Under the pieces are notes generated by a model. It was not told the origin of the DNA, did not search any database, and was given only the letters and a program-made list of their open reading frames with translations. Below, piece after piece: positions 1 to 8,012 of a stretch of 64,000 nt of DNA. The translations under genes were made by a program, and so were the position numbers. The DNA lies in contig JAOUKM010000002.1 in NCBI GenBank assembly GCA_029882535.1, positions 1 to 64,000 on the forward strand, given 5' to 3'. The DNA is from Candidatus Bathyarchaeota archaeon. Its GTDB lineage: Archaea > Thermoproteota > Bathyarchaeia > Bathyarchaeales > SOJC01. Numbering within the stretch: position 1 is the stretch's first letter; the number at the start of each line of letters is the position of its first letter.

Positions 1-1
1 C

Positions 2-127
2 GGCTCCGTCTTGACAATAATTGTTATAGGCTTCTTGCTTATCTGGGTTGCTTTGATACTTCTGACAGTGGCATTCTTCCAGATTAGGGCAGAACCCACT
101 CAGCCACCTCCAATGACGCCTTCATAA
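2..127 (+). CDS. C-terminal end of a membrane protein (partial)
   Basis: The frame is open from the first bases of the window to a TAA at 125-127, giving 41 residues. It consists of one strongly hydrophobic segment (about 25 residues rich in Ile, Leu, Val and Phe) followed by a short proline-rich tail ending PPPMTPS. This is what is left of a longer membrane protein whose start lies before the window. The pattern resembles the last helix of small archaeal multi-pass proteins such as the DUF996 family, but too little is visible to assign a family. It lies 95 bp upstream of the AIM24 remnant on the same strand. Confidence 0.5.
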   Translation, partial: GSVLTIIVIGFLLIWVALILLTVAFFQIRAEPTQPPPMTPS

Positions 128-222
128 AATTTACTCTAAATCACCCAAACGCGCGCGCTTCCACTTCATGCATGCCAAAAGGCTTAAAATCACTATATCT
201 GAATCGTATAGAGGAGTTCAAA

Positions 223-330
223 ATGGAATACGAAATAAAGTATAAACCGTCTTATTCAATGCTGGTCGTCAATTTAGAGCAAGATGAAATAATAACTGCG
301 GAATCTGGCTCCATGACATTATTGTTTTAG
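223..330 (+). pseudogene. N-terminal remnant of an AIM24-family (TIGR00266/DUF124) gene
   Basis: An ATG at 223, with a GAGGAG ribosome binding site at 211-216, opens a 35-residue frame beginning MEYEIKYKPSYSMLVVNLE and ending at a TAG at 328-330. The first residues and the later ITAESGSM stretch match the conserved start of AIM24/TIGR00266 beta-sandwich proteins, which normally run to about 220-250 residues. Nothing resembling the rest of the family follows; the next gene starts 25 bp later and is unrelated. The preserved start signals with a lost body suggest a decayed gene. A short genuine peptide is possible but less likely. Confidence 0.55.
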
Positions 331-355
331 ATTTGAAAGGAAGAGGAAATGTAAG

Positions 356-928
356 ATGGCAGAAACTGGGTCAGAAAATGGTTCCGAGATCTGGAAAAAA
401 TTCCTGAGAAAGCATTGGAACATGCTTGTTTTATTTGTAGTAGGAGCTATTTTGGCATCGATCGGTGCAATTCTGGTCTATTTATGGTTTGTAGGAGATG
501 CTCAATCAACTGGTCTGGTTCCTACGACTTTACGTCTATGGACGATGGGACATTTAGTGACTTTCTTATTACGTCTGATTCTCTGGGAAGTTCTCTTCAT
601 CGGAATCCCGGTAATTATAGCAGCAGTAGCAGGTTGGCTATGGTGGAAAAAATTACCTGATGAGGAAAAGAAAGAATATCATTTCTTTGGCACTCGCTCG
701 CGCGCGACAAGCGAGGGGGGAGGATCAATATCGCTATTGGTTTTAATTGCGTTCTGCATCAAGGTTTTCACTGATGGAAACTGGAATGTTGCTTTTGCAA
801 CTTGGACATTTGACTATCTCGTGTATTCCTTGCTTTGGGCATTTATCTGGATTTTAATCATCTTCGGGATTCCTATAGCTATAGGAATCATCTGGTGGAT
901 AAACCATGAGATGAAAAAGAAGCCCTAG
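356..928 (+). CDS. multi-pass membrane protein of unknown function
   Basis: The 190-residue protein has a short charged N-terminus and about four hydrophobic segments, near residues 22-45, 67-93, 124-142 and 150-182. The linker between the second and third carries a Gly/Ser-rich stretch around residues 112-124, and the C-terminus is a short lysine tail (EMKKKP), which suggests a cytoplasmic end. I see no catalytic motif. Small membrane proteins of this type are common in uncultured archaea but have no assigned role. A GAGG ribosome binding site lies about 13 bp upstream. A T-run just after the stop (near 930-936) could end transcription. Confidence 0.7.
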   Translation: MAETGSENGSEIWKKFLRKHWNMLVLFVVGAILASIGAILVYLWFVGDAQSTGLVPTTLRLWTMGHLVTFLLRLILWEVLFIGIPVIIAAVAGWLWWKKLPDEEKKEYHFFGTRSRATSEGGGSISLLVLIAFCIKVFTDGNWNVAFATWTFDYLVYSLLWAFIWILIIFGIPIAIGIIWWINHEMKKKP

Positions 929-1014
929 AATCTTTTTTGCGAGCGCTTCACTTACACTCTCCTAGTCTCTTCTCAATGTGTGCGCGCGCCAATTCCCCAC
1001 ACCTTTATAAAGAG

Positions 1015-1566
1015 CTAAGGAATGCGTTCCCAAGCCCTATGGAAAAAACGTTTTTGGGGAGTCCCTAGAAGAACAACCACGAACCACGCTAAGGTATTAT
1101 AGAAATAAAAGATGACATTAGTTTTATGTTTTTTCCTTAAGATGAAAGACCATCTTTTTTCTTTCGTTTTAGCGAAGCCAAGCTTCCCGTAAAACGCAGC
1201 GTAGGGATATTCACCCTTAAAACTGAAAGTTCCAGCCATTCTTTGCCCAGTTGCTTAGCCAATTTATGAGCATAGTCTAACATGTATGTGGCTATTCCAA
1301 GTCTTCTGAATTCAGGGGCAACAACTAAGCTACTGACATACAAAATATCAGGCTTTTCACGGATGACAAATATGCCAACCATATGGTTCTTCAATTAGCA
1401 AAATACCGTTTTCCCCAGAAAGAATAACCTCCATTGCCAGAATATATGGTATAACCGTTAAGGGGGACAACGGTTGAGGGCTCTCAAAAAATAAACGATT
1501 TCCACCGTCACTATTTTTTAAAAAAAAGTTGAACAGATTGAAGGAGAAATGCTTATTCCTCTTTAC
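1015..1566 (-). pseudogene. GNAT-family N-acetyltransferase, broken by two frameshifts
   Basis: Three minus-strand frames join into one GNAT acetyltransferase. The middle piece (about 1394 to 1195) carries the acetyl-CoA loop motif VVAPEFRRLGIATYMLDYA. The C-terminal piece continues in another frame with FYGKLGFAKTKEKRW, the usual end of the fold. The N-terminal piece (about 1566 to 1387) reads as an acidic/hydrophobic GNAT-like start without a clear start codon. One missing base in the A-run at 1191-1194 and one near 1386 would restore a single frame. Two independent lesions favour a true pseudogene, although both are single-base losses and could be assembly errors. A second, intact GNAT gene lies at 6929-7369. 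Confidence 0.6.
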
Positions 1567-1638
1567 GGGTTAACTTGAAGGAACCGGCAAATATCTTGCA
1601 ATGTGACAACTTCCATTCAGAATTTTTGCTACGTAAAG

Positions 1639-1648
1639 TTATTTAAAC
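1639..1648 (+). promoter_or_regulatory. candidate TATA box for the CBS gene cluster
   Basis: The box TTATTTAAAC is preceded by a purine-rich stretch that could act as the TFB-recognition element. It lies 80 bp before the GTG start at 1729. A closer AT-rich alternative is at 1692-1703, so the choice between them is open. Confidence 0.3.
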
Positions 1649-1728
1649 CTACACACGCAAAATTGAAATTTAATAGATGGTGAGGGTTTAACAACATTTT
1701 AATAAATCTTCCATTTATTCTCGTATGT

Positions 1729-2319
1729 GTGGGAATAGCAGTGGCTGAATTCGGTTTAAGAACCCGAATGCTCGTCAAAGACGTCATGTCTAGCCCCGTC
1801 GTTACAGTTGACGAAGACGAGACGGTGGATAAAGTAGCTCAGTTTATGGATGTGCAACGGTTAGGCTGCATAATTGTAACTGACGAGGAAGGAAGACCTT
1901 TGGGAATAATTACTGAAAGAGATCTTGTAACACGAGTTCTAGCCAAGAACAAACTATCTAGCAAGCTTATTGCAAAAGACGTTATGACGTCGCCTTTGAT
2001 CACTATAAACCCTGATGAAACTCTCAGTAACGCAGCAAGGTATATGAGCAGGCTAAACGTGCGGAGACTCGGCGTAGTTTACAAGGGCAACCTCGTAGGT
2101 ATTATTTCAAGCAAAGATGTTTTAGCCATCACACCCGAACTCATAGAAACCATTCAAGAAAAAACTCGCATTGAAAGCGGAAACATGGAAGAAACGCTGG
2201 AAAGCTCTCCGATGGCTGGATACTGCGACCGCTGTGCACAATGGTCAAGTAGACTGAAGGAAGTAGAAGGCGAATTTCTCTGTGAGGACTGCTTCACCGA
2301 CAGTGGAGGCGAGTATTAG
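1729..2319 (+). CDS. CBS-domain pair protein with C-terminal zinc ribbon
   Basis: This 196-residue protein has two CBS domains forming one Bateman module (about residues 14-70 and 78-135). The typical VKDVMSSPVVTVDEDETV and AKDVMTSPLITINPDETL starts are visible. A C-terminal zinc-ribbon follows, with CDRC near residue 166 and CEDC near 187. CBS modules bind adenosine nucleotides and usually regulate a partner; the zinc ribbon suggests a nucleic-acid or protein partner. No enzyme domain is attached. The start is a GTG at 1729, with an alternative GTG at 1741. The end overlaps the next CBS gene, so the two are probably co-transcribed and translationally coupled. Confidence 0.85.
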   Translation: MGIAVAEFGLRTRMLVKDVMSSPVVTVDEDETVDKVAQFMDVQRLGCIIVTDEEGRPLGIITERDLVTRVLAKNKLSSKLIAKDVMTSPLITINPDETLSNAARYMSRLNVRRLGVVYKGNLVGIISSKDVLAITPELIETIQEKTRIESGNMEETLESSPMAGYCDRCAQWSSRLKEVEGEFLCEDCFTDSGGEY

Positions 2320-3115
2320 AAGGGCTGATTGTTTGCTCGTTAAGGAACTAATGAACCACAGCTATCCCTCACTCTATGCAGGCGAGCTTGCAACAAAAGC
2401 AAGAGCGGCCCTCCGTAACCGAGACTTGAGAGTTCTACCAATAATTGACGAGAAAAAACGCCTAGTCGGCACTCTTTCACACCGCAACATCATGACCGTG
2501 ACCTCCTCCATCTCACCTATACACAATAAAGGAATTATGACCATACCACTCTTCGTTGCCACTATGGATATGGACGCTCTGCAAGCTTTGAGAGAAATGA
2601 ATCGCCTTGACAAATGGTACATTGCCGTGGTTAAAACTTCACAAGACAAAACTTACATGGGAATGTTAGGACTAGAAAACTTTATCGCTGCCTTTTTGAA
2701 AAAAGAGTCTCCAAAACTTTCGGCACCTGTCTTTGAAATTATGTCAAGGAAAATAGTTACTTGCTCGCCAGAAGACGAAATTGACAATGTCTGGCGTGGG
2801 ATGCTGGAACGCAAATTTTCCAGCTGCCCAATTGTGAGGAAAAAAAGGTTGATGGGCATCGTCACTCAAGCTGACATGCTTGACAGCGGTTCATTCTTCC
2901 CCGCGTTCGAGGCAAAGAAAGGCAGATTCAAAAAATCTTCAAAGGTTTCCTCTGTCATGAAAACATCTGTATTTTCTCTTAAACCCACGACGACGGTGAG
3001 AGAGGCTGCTGAACTCTTGCTTAAGAAGAACGTTGGACAGCTGCCTGTTGTTGACGAGAAAGGCGAGCTTGTAGGCATAGTTGATCGAGAAGATGTAGTA
3101 AAATCACTTGTTTGA
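2282..3115 (+). CDS. four-CBS-domain protein
   Basis: The 277-residue frame holds four CBS-like units, near residues 20-75, 82-140, 148-205 and 220-277. The third and fourth are the clearest (FEIMSRKIVTCSPEDE and SSVMKTSVFSLKPTTTV). The first two are diverged and may form a degenerate Bateman pair. Such stand-alone CBS proteins sense AMP/ATP or SAM-like ligands and act on partners. The listed start overlaps the upstream CBS gene by 38 bp. A GTG at 2303, still inside the overlap, gives a start closer to the first domain and is at least as plausible. Confidence 0.82.
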   Translation: MRTASPTVEASIRRADCLLVKELMNHSYPSLYAGELATKARAALRNRDLRVLPIIDEKKRLVGTLSHRNIMTVTSSISPIHNKGIMTIPLFVATMDMDALQALREMNRLDKWYIAVVKTSQDKTYMGMLGLENFIAAFLKKESPKLSAPVFEIMSRKIVTCSPEDEIDNVWRGMLERKFSSCPIVRKKRLMGIVTQADMLDSGSFFPAFEAKKGRFKKSSKVSSVMKTSVFSLKPTTTVREAAELLLKKNVGQLPVVDEKGELVGIVDREDVVKSLV

Positions 3116-3130
3116 GGTTCGGTTTTAGAT

Positions 3131-4057
3131 TTGACACCAAGTAGTAGAAAAAGTGAAAGCTTCAGGCGAACACTGCGAGAGGGGGGACCAGTAAAATTGA
3201 GGACTCACTCCTCTAAGCCCCGTGAAGGAGAAATCATGACAATAGCGAATAGCTCAGTTGTCACGGCATCGCTTACAACTTCTGTTTACGATGTTGTTCA
3301 TATTATGGCAAAGGCAGGATTCCGCCGCATACCCATCGTAGATCCAGGAACGAAGAGACTTCAAGGAATAGTTACGAGCACCGATATGGTCAGCTATCTA
3401 GGTGGAGGCGAAAAATTTCAGATAATTCAACAAAAATTCAAAGGGTCTTTCTTCAAAGCAATAAATGAACCAATTAAGTCGATTATCCAGCCAAACCCAC
3501 CATCAATAAGAACCACAGCTACCATAGGCGACGCGATTAGACTTATGAAACTACACGGAGTAGGCGGCTTACCCGTAGTAGACAACGCAAACAGGGTGTG
3601 GGCGATTGTTACCGAAAGAGACATATTAAGCATTTTCAAGGGAAAAATCAGCGGAGTAAAAGTTGTAGATTTGATGACGAAAAACGTGGTCACAGCAACT
3701 ACTAAAACTACAATTTTCGAAGCTGGAAGAACAATGGTGGAAAAGAGTTTTCGCCGTCTACCTCTTGTGTCTGACAGCAAACTTGCCGGCATAGTAACTA
3801 CTATGGACATAGTTAGATTCTTCGGGTCTGGCGAAGTGTTTCAACATTTGCGCTCCGGAACTATCCTTCAAGTTCTCCAAACCCCCGCTTTGAAAATAGG
3901 CGCCAAAAACCTAATCACCATCGCTCCAAGTGAAGATTTAGGCGAAGCAGCAAGAATTATGAATGAAAAGAACATTGGTGCATTACTTGTTGTTGACGGC
4001 AAGTGGCTGGTCGGCATAATTACCGAACGCGACTTCTTCAAACTCATTAGCAAATAA
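3131..4057 (+). CDS. four-CBS-domain protein
   Basis: The 308-residue protein has a basic N-terminal extension of about 30 residues and then four CBS domains (about residues 33-92, 112-170, 178-232 and 250-306). Conserved features include FRRIPIVD, GVGGLPVVD and the closing IITERDFFKLI. It starts with a TTG 15 bp after the previous CBS gene and closes a run of three CBS genes totalling ten CBS units. A later start at the ATG near 3236 would drop the basic extension. Role: probable nucleotide-sensing regulator; no partner is encoded in the run. Confidence 0.82.
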   Translation: MTPSSRKSESFRRTLREGGPVKLRTHSSKPREGEIMTIANSSVVTASLTTSVYDVVHIMAKAGFRRIPIVDPGTKRLQGIVTSTDMVSYLGGGEKFQIIQQKFKGSFFKAINEPIKSIIQPNPPSIRTTATIGDAIRLMKLHGVGGLPVVDNANRVWAIVTERDILSIFKGKISGVKVVDLMTKNVVTATTKTTIFEAGRTMVEKSFRRLPLVSDSKLAGIVTTMDIVRFFGSGEVFQHLRSGTILQVLQTPALKIGAKNLITIAPSEDLGEAARIMNEKNIGALLVVDGKWLVGIITERDFFKLISK

Positions 4058-4096
4058 AAAAATAACGGCCGCTTAGAAATATCAAAGCCACCCAGC

Positions 4097-4106
4097 CTTT
4101 ATATCG
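4097..4106 (+). promoter_or_regulatory. candidate TATA box
   Basis: CTTTATATCG closely resembles the archaeal TATA consensus and lies 62 bp upstream of the ATG at 4168, leaving room for a short leader. Confidence 0.4.
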
Positions 4107-4167
4107 TTAGTACGTGCACACAAAAACTCTAAATTTTCTATAGACTAAATACTAAGAGGAATGCTTT

Positions 4168-4734
4168 ATGCCTATAAGCAAAAAAGATTTTAAAAACGGA
4201 AAATTTCACAGCAAAGTAGAAGAAGAAATAATTTCATTTCTGAATGAACGAAAGGAACGGGCTTACACGTCCCAAGAAATAATGGGAGGAATCCATTACC
4301 ACACCGAATTCAGCACTCCTGAAATTACTAAAATGTCAACTTTCGCCATAGCAGACTTTATCACACTTCTTTATGATTTAGTAAAAAAAAGAAAAGTCGA
4401 GATGAAAATCGTTAGGGGCCGAATGTATTTTACGACAAGAGGAAACGGCGTTGCTAAATGCCCCAAATGTGGATTAGAAATTACTGAGCCGAAAAAGATG
4501 TGGAAAATGGCTGGGCGTCCAGACAAAAAAGGCACGAGACTACAAATGCACATAGGACTTTTTGAATGCCCAAAGCATGGAACCTTCAGAGTAGTTTTAG
4601 ACAAACAAAAGATTTCTACGCGTGTACAAACAAACCGCCAAACAAGGCAAAAGAAAAAACGAGTTGGAAGAAAAAAAAGCACAAAGAAGAAAAAGAAGAG
4701 AAAACCGAAATCAGACGCTTGGTCACTTCTATAG
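4168..4734 (+). CDS. winged-helix plus Cren7-like/zinc-ribbon DNA-binding protein
   Basis: The 188-residue protein has three parts. Residues 1-90 look like a winged-helix fold, with a recognition-like segment around TSQEIMGGIHY and a basic wing at RGRMYFTT. Residues about 95-150 begin with CPKC and contain the order 'W-basic loop-IGLFECPKHGTFRVVL'. This resembles the SH3-like chromatin protein Cren7 (KVW...GRKGVKIGLFK in that family) with a CxxC...CxxH metal site added. The last 40 residues are almost all Lys/Arg, a histone-tail-like extension. I infer a nucleoid-associated or transcription protein. The alternative is a plain zinc-ribbon regulator without true Cren7 ancestry. Confidence 0.6.
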   Translation: MPISKKDFKNGKFHSKVEEEIISFLNERKERAYTSQEIMGGIHYHTEFSTPEITKMSTFAIADFITLLYDLVKKRKVEMKIVRGRMYFTTRGNGVAKCPKCGLEITEPKKMWKMAGRPDKKGTRLQMHIGLFECPKHGTFRVVLDKQKISTRVQTNRQTRQKKKRVGRKKSTKKKKKRKPKSDAWSLL

Positions 4735-4821
4735 GAATTTACCACGCGCAAAACTGTTGTTTCGATTCATAATACCTTTAAGGATGCTAATCAAAGACAT
4801 CATCAAACCAACCATAATAAT

Positions 4822-5238
4822 ATGGGGACCAAGTTGAAGAGAACAATTCGACGGCATAAACTGGGCTACGCCCTTAGCGCAACATTATGCTTCATAGGAG
4901 TTACTGCACTATTCGTAGTGATGCGGGAAACTTGGCCAGAAGTAGCTTCTAATCCAAACCCCGTATCTGCTTTTTGGTCGCTCCTCTGGACAAAACAGTT
5001 TAGTCCGATTCCCGGAGTCGAATTCAAGCTAATGTATCTCATAATCTTAGCAGTGGCGACACTGATTTCAGGAGCTGCAGTATTTGCATTTAGTCGACAA
5101 CAGTTCTCTCTACCTGGGAAGACAATGAGGTTTCAATGTCCTTTCTGCAAGAAGTATTGGAGGGCAAGTCACGACAGAGGGCAAGTAGTATGTCCCCATT
5201 GTTATCATCTGGTTCATCCAAAAATGGATGAAAAATAA
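4822..5238 (+). CDS. two-pass membrane protein with C-terminal zinc ribbon
   Basis: This 138-residue protein has a basic N-terminus (KLKRTIRRHK), a membrane helix near residues 17-33 and a second near 72-92. A cytoplasmic zinc-ribbon at the C-terminus is formed by CPFC near residue 109 and CPHC near 132. I do not recognise the family. It follows the Cren7-like gene by 87 bp. Zinc-ribbon membrane proteins of this size in archaea are often called hypothetical; the ribbon suggests a nucleic-acid or protein contact near the membrane. Confidence 0.7.
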   Translation: MGTKLKRTIRRHKLGYALSATLCFIGVTALFVVMRETWPEVASNPNPVSAFWSLLWTKQFSPIPGVEFKLMYLIILAVATLISGAAVFAFSRQQFSLPGKTMRFQCPFCKKYWRASHDRGQVVCPHCYHLVHPKMDEK

Positions 5239-5571
5239 AACAAGCTTTGCAATTACGTCATTTCACCGATTATCCAAATTTCTAAAGATCGGTTTCGGTG
5301 CCAACAACGACGAGATTAGTTGATTCAGAAACATGTAGTATGCGACAAGTTCAAACCGAAAGCAATAGACCGATAAGAAAGCAACCTACAATAGAAAAGG
5401 CTCGCGACCCACCGCGTTTGTGAAGGGAGAGCTGATGTAATCAGACGTTCTTCCACGCATTCAACAAGATTCATTAATGAACCGCAAGCCAAAAGAAGGA
5501 TTTGTGGTTTATATTTAATTAATGTTAAGCAAAGTATTCCACAGAATGGGAAGGACGGGTGAAAGAAAACT
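5239..5571 (+). promoter_or_regulatory. intergenic region with dihydroorotase promoter
   Basis: No convincing gene is visible in this 333-bp stretch. A TATA-like box (GTTTATATTT) at 5507-5516 lies about 56 bp before the TTG start of the dihydroorotase gene. A GGTGA ribosome binding site sits at 5559-5563. I see no clear RNA structure in the rest. Confidence 0.4.
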
Positions 5572-6921
5572 TTGACAGTTGAAATGGTTCTCCACAACGC
5601 GAAGGTCTACGTTAAAGGCGAAATTGTAGATGCTGGAATTGCAGTTGACGAGGGTAGGATAGTTAAGGTTGCAAAGGAAACAAATTTACCTTCTGCATCT
5701 GACAAAATTAACTTAGATAGATGTTTGGCGCTTCCTGGCTTGATTGATGTACATGTTCATCTCCGTGGTCAACTGCAAGCGTATGGGGAAGACTTCTTCA
5801 CTGGAACCGCAGCTGCTGCTGCAGGCGGTTTCGCGTCGGTTCTTGATATGCCTAACAACGAGCCAGTTACTATGAATTCTGCCTCTCTTAGAGAACGGGC
5901 TAGGGTGGCTGAGCGCAGCATAGTGGCAAACGTGGGTTTCATTTCTGCATTTCCCCCAAGCCTAAAAGAGATTAGTAGAGTGGTTAAAGAAGGGGCGATA
6001 GCTTTCAAACTGTACCTCACCGCGCAGATAGGTGGGCTTGACGTTGATGACGACGAAGCCTTATTAGACGCTTTCAGCAAAGTTGGTGAACTTGGGGTGC
6101 CTGTGGCAGTTCACGCCGAAGACAGAAAAGCGGTAGAGGCTGTTGCAGGAGCAGAACAGAGGTTTGGACATGAGGGTGTAGAAGCGTATCTTAAAGCTCA
6201 CACGCCTGAAGTGGAGGATAAAGCGGTTGAAAGAATTCTCAGACTCGCCCGCAAGTCTGATGTGCAAATTCATTTCTGTCACATAAGCTCTAAAAAAGTA
6301 GTCGTCGTCGTTAATGACGCAAGAAAAAACGGGCTGAAAGTTAGCTGTGAAGCTACGCCCCACCACATTTTGTTGACAGCTGAAGACTTGAAGCGACAAG
6401 GAACAATGTTGCTAACCACTCCTCCAGTGAGAAACAGAAACATTGTAGGGGCGCTTTGGAGCGCCGTGAAAAACGGTCAAATTGACATCGTAGCGTCCGA
6501 CCATGCGCCACACTTGATAACCGAGAAAACGGCGGATTCTGTCTGGGACGTGAAACCAGGTATTCCCGGGCTTGAAACGTCTTTGCCGTTGCTTTTAACA
6601 AAGGTGAATGAAGGGCAACTTACCATACACGATTTAGTGAGGTTGACTGCGGAAAAGCCGGCGGAAATTTTTCACCTTAATGGACATGGTTTCTTGGAAG
6701 AGAGTTACGACGCCAACATCACAGTTGTTGATTTGCATCGTCGAGGTAAGATTGATGCGAGCAAATTTTATTCGAAGGCGAAGTATTCTCCTTTTGATGG
6801 GTGGCGGGTGAGGGGTATGCCTGTGAAAACTTTTGTGGGTGGACGGTTGGTTATGGACAACGGAGAAGTTGTTGCTGAGGCTGGAGTTGGCAGAATCTTG
6901 CGCAGCAGAGCTTTAAGATAA
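5572..6921 (+). CDS. pyrC: dihydroorotase (amidohydrolase family)
   Basis: The 449-residue protein is a metal-dependent cyclic amidohydrolase, most likely dihydroorotase, which interconverts carbamoyl-aspartate and dihydroorotate in pyrimidine synthesis. Visible active-site features in order are the DVHVHLRG metal motif near residue 65, GFASVLDMPN, a FKLYL lysine motif that would carry the bridging carboxylate, VHAED, HFCHISS and ASDHAPH near residue 310. Length and motif order fit the class I dihydroorotase/allantoinase group. Allantoinase cannot be fully excluded, but archaeal context favours pyrC. The TTG start at 5572 is preferred because it has a GGTGA site 8 bp upstream; an ATG at 5584 is the alternative. 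No other pyr gene is adjacent. Confidence 0.88.
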   Translation: MTVEMVLHNAKVYVKGEIVDAGIAVDEGRIVKVAKETNLPSASDKINLDRCLALPGLIDVHVHLRGQLQAYGEDFFTGTAAAAAGGFASVLDMPNNEPVTMNSASLRERARVAERSIVANVGFISAFPPSLKEISRVVKEGAIAFKLYLTAQIGGLDVDDDEALLDAFSKVGELGVPVAVHAEDRKAVEAVAGAEQRFGHEGVEAYLKAHTPEVEDKAVERILRLARKSDVQIHFCHISSKKVVVVVNDARKNGLKVSCEATPHHILLTAEDLKRQGTMLLTTPPVRNRNIVGALWSAVKNGQIDIVASDHAPHLITEKTADSVWDVKPGIPGLETSLPLLLTKVNEGQLTIHDLVRLTAEKPAEIFHLNGHGFLEESYDANITVVDLHRRGKIDASKFYSKAKYSPFDGWRVRGMPVKTFVGGRLVMDNGEVVAEAGVGRILRSRALR

Positions 6922-6928
6922 AATGTTT

Positions 6929-7369
6929 TCAGATATCTTCGCTTTTCCGTTTGGAAATATAGAGAATACCCTTGTGAGCTTTATATCCCATTTTTTGAAA
7001 CGTACCGAGTGATTCTTCGTTCGGGACTTCAATCAGCGCACAAAAAATTGCGACGCCGCGTTTTTCTAAGGCTTTCTCTATAGTGTTAATAAGCTGCTGG
7101 GCGATTCCTCTTCGTCTATATTTAGGATCTACTGCCAGACGGTTTATCCATCCCTTCATTCTCTCTTCGTAACTGCCAATCACAACTCCCACAAGCTTTT
7201 CGTCGTGGAATGCGCCGATGAAAAACTCTGGGAAAGCATTCATCTGCTTCTCCATCATCTGCTTGCTATCTCTGCCTTTTGGCTTAAATGGTAAGCCTGC
7301 TCGTTTCCAAAGCTCAACTATGGCGTCGTAATCTTCTAACGTTAGCGTTTGAATTTTTATTCGTTTCAA
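6929..7369 (-). CDS. GNAT-family N-acetyltransferase
   Basis: This complete 146-residue GNAT acetyltransferase transfers an acetyl group from acetyl-CoA to an unknown amine. It begins with an RIKIQTLTLEDYDAIVELW start typical of the fold. The acetyl-CoA loop LAVDPKYRRRGIAQQLINT follows near residues 78-97, and the protein ends with the beta-bulge segment around GYKAHKGILYISK. The closest well-known pattern is RimI-like protein or small-molecule acetyltransferases; the substrate cannot be read from the sequence. It converges with dihydroorotase, 7 bp apart. An AT-rich box at 7419-7429 (read on the minus strand) may be its promoter. Confidence 0.85.
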   Translation of the reverse strand: MKRIKIQTLTLEDYDAIVELWKRAGLPFKPKGRDSKQMMEKQMNAFPEFFIGAFHDEKLVGVVIGSYEERMKGWINRLAVDPKYRRRGIAQQLINTIEKALEKRGVAIFCALIEVPNEESLGTFQKMGYKAHKGILYISKRKSEDI

Positions 7370-7523
7370 TTCTCAGCCTCTGTAGTCAATAGATGTCTTT
7401 CTTCGCATAGGGTGGACATGGTTTTAAATAGCTTTAACTGTCCTTAGTAAACACTTGTTTGTTTGTACACCTGACAAATGTTATTAAAACCTAATACAAC
7501 AGGTAATTCGAGGGACACAGAGG

Positions 7524-7949
7524 ATGAGCCAATATGAGAAAGAAAGTGAACTTGTTGCTTATTGTGGTATTTATTGTCGTTTATGTGATTACTACACTGG
7601 AAGAATCAGAGATTCTGTTGAAAATCTACTGGAGATTTTTAAAAGTCATGCCGAATTGAAACTTTTTTCTGATACCGCAAAGGCTTTTGACTTTGAGAAT
7701 TTTGTTAAGGGTTTAGAATGGCTTTCTAACGAGATCTCTCCTTGCGTTGGCGGTTGCCGGGGCGGAGGAGGTTGGGAAGACTGCCCTTTACGTAAATGTT
7801 GTATTGAAAGAGGTGTTAAGCTCTGTTATGAGTGTAATGATTTTCCTTGTGAGACGTTGAAGAAATTTCCCAAACGTGTTAAGGAGCTAAATGAAATTAG
7901 GAATATGGGGCTAGAAAGCTGGATTAAAAGAACGTTGGAGCAAACTTGA
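7524..7949 (+). CDS. DUF3795 cysteine-rich protein
   Basis: The 141-residue protein has the DUF3795 signature: an N-terminal AYCGIYCRLCDYY near residue 13 and a central glycine/cysteine cluster CVGGCRGGGGWEDCPLRKCC near residues 73-92. A later CYECNDFPCETLKKFP completes the pattern. The eight or more conserved cysteines suggest metal binding (zinc or an iron-sulfur cluster). The biochemical role of the family is not established. An AT-rich box near 7481-7490 (ATTAAAACCT) is a possible promoter, about 35 bp before the start. Confidence 0.85.
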   Translation: MSQYEKESELVAYCGIYCRLCDYYTGRIRDSVENLLEIFKSHAELKLFSDTAKAFDFENFVKGLEWLSNEISPCVGGCRGGGGWEDCPLRKCCIERGVKLCYECNDFPCETLKKFPKRVKELNEIRNMGLESWIKRTLEQT

Positions 7950-8012
7950 CAGGCGCGCGGGCTCCTCTTACGCTTTTAAGGCTCTTATGATTTCATTATT
8001 AGATGCTTTGAA

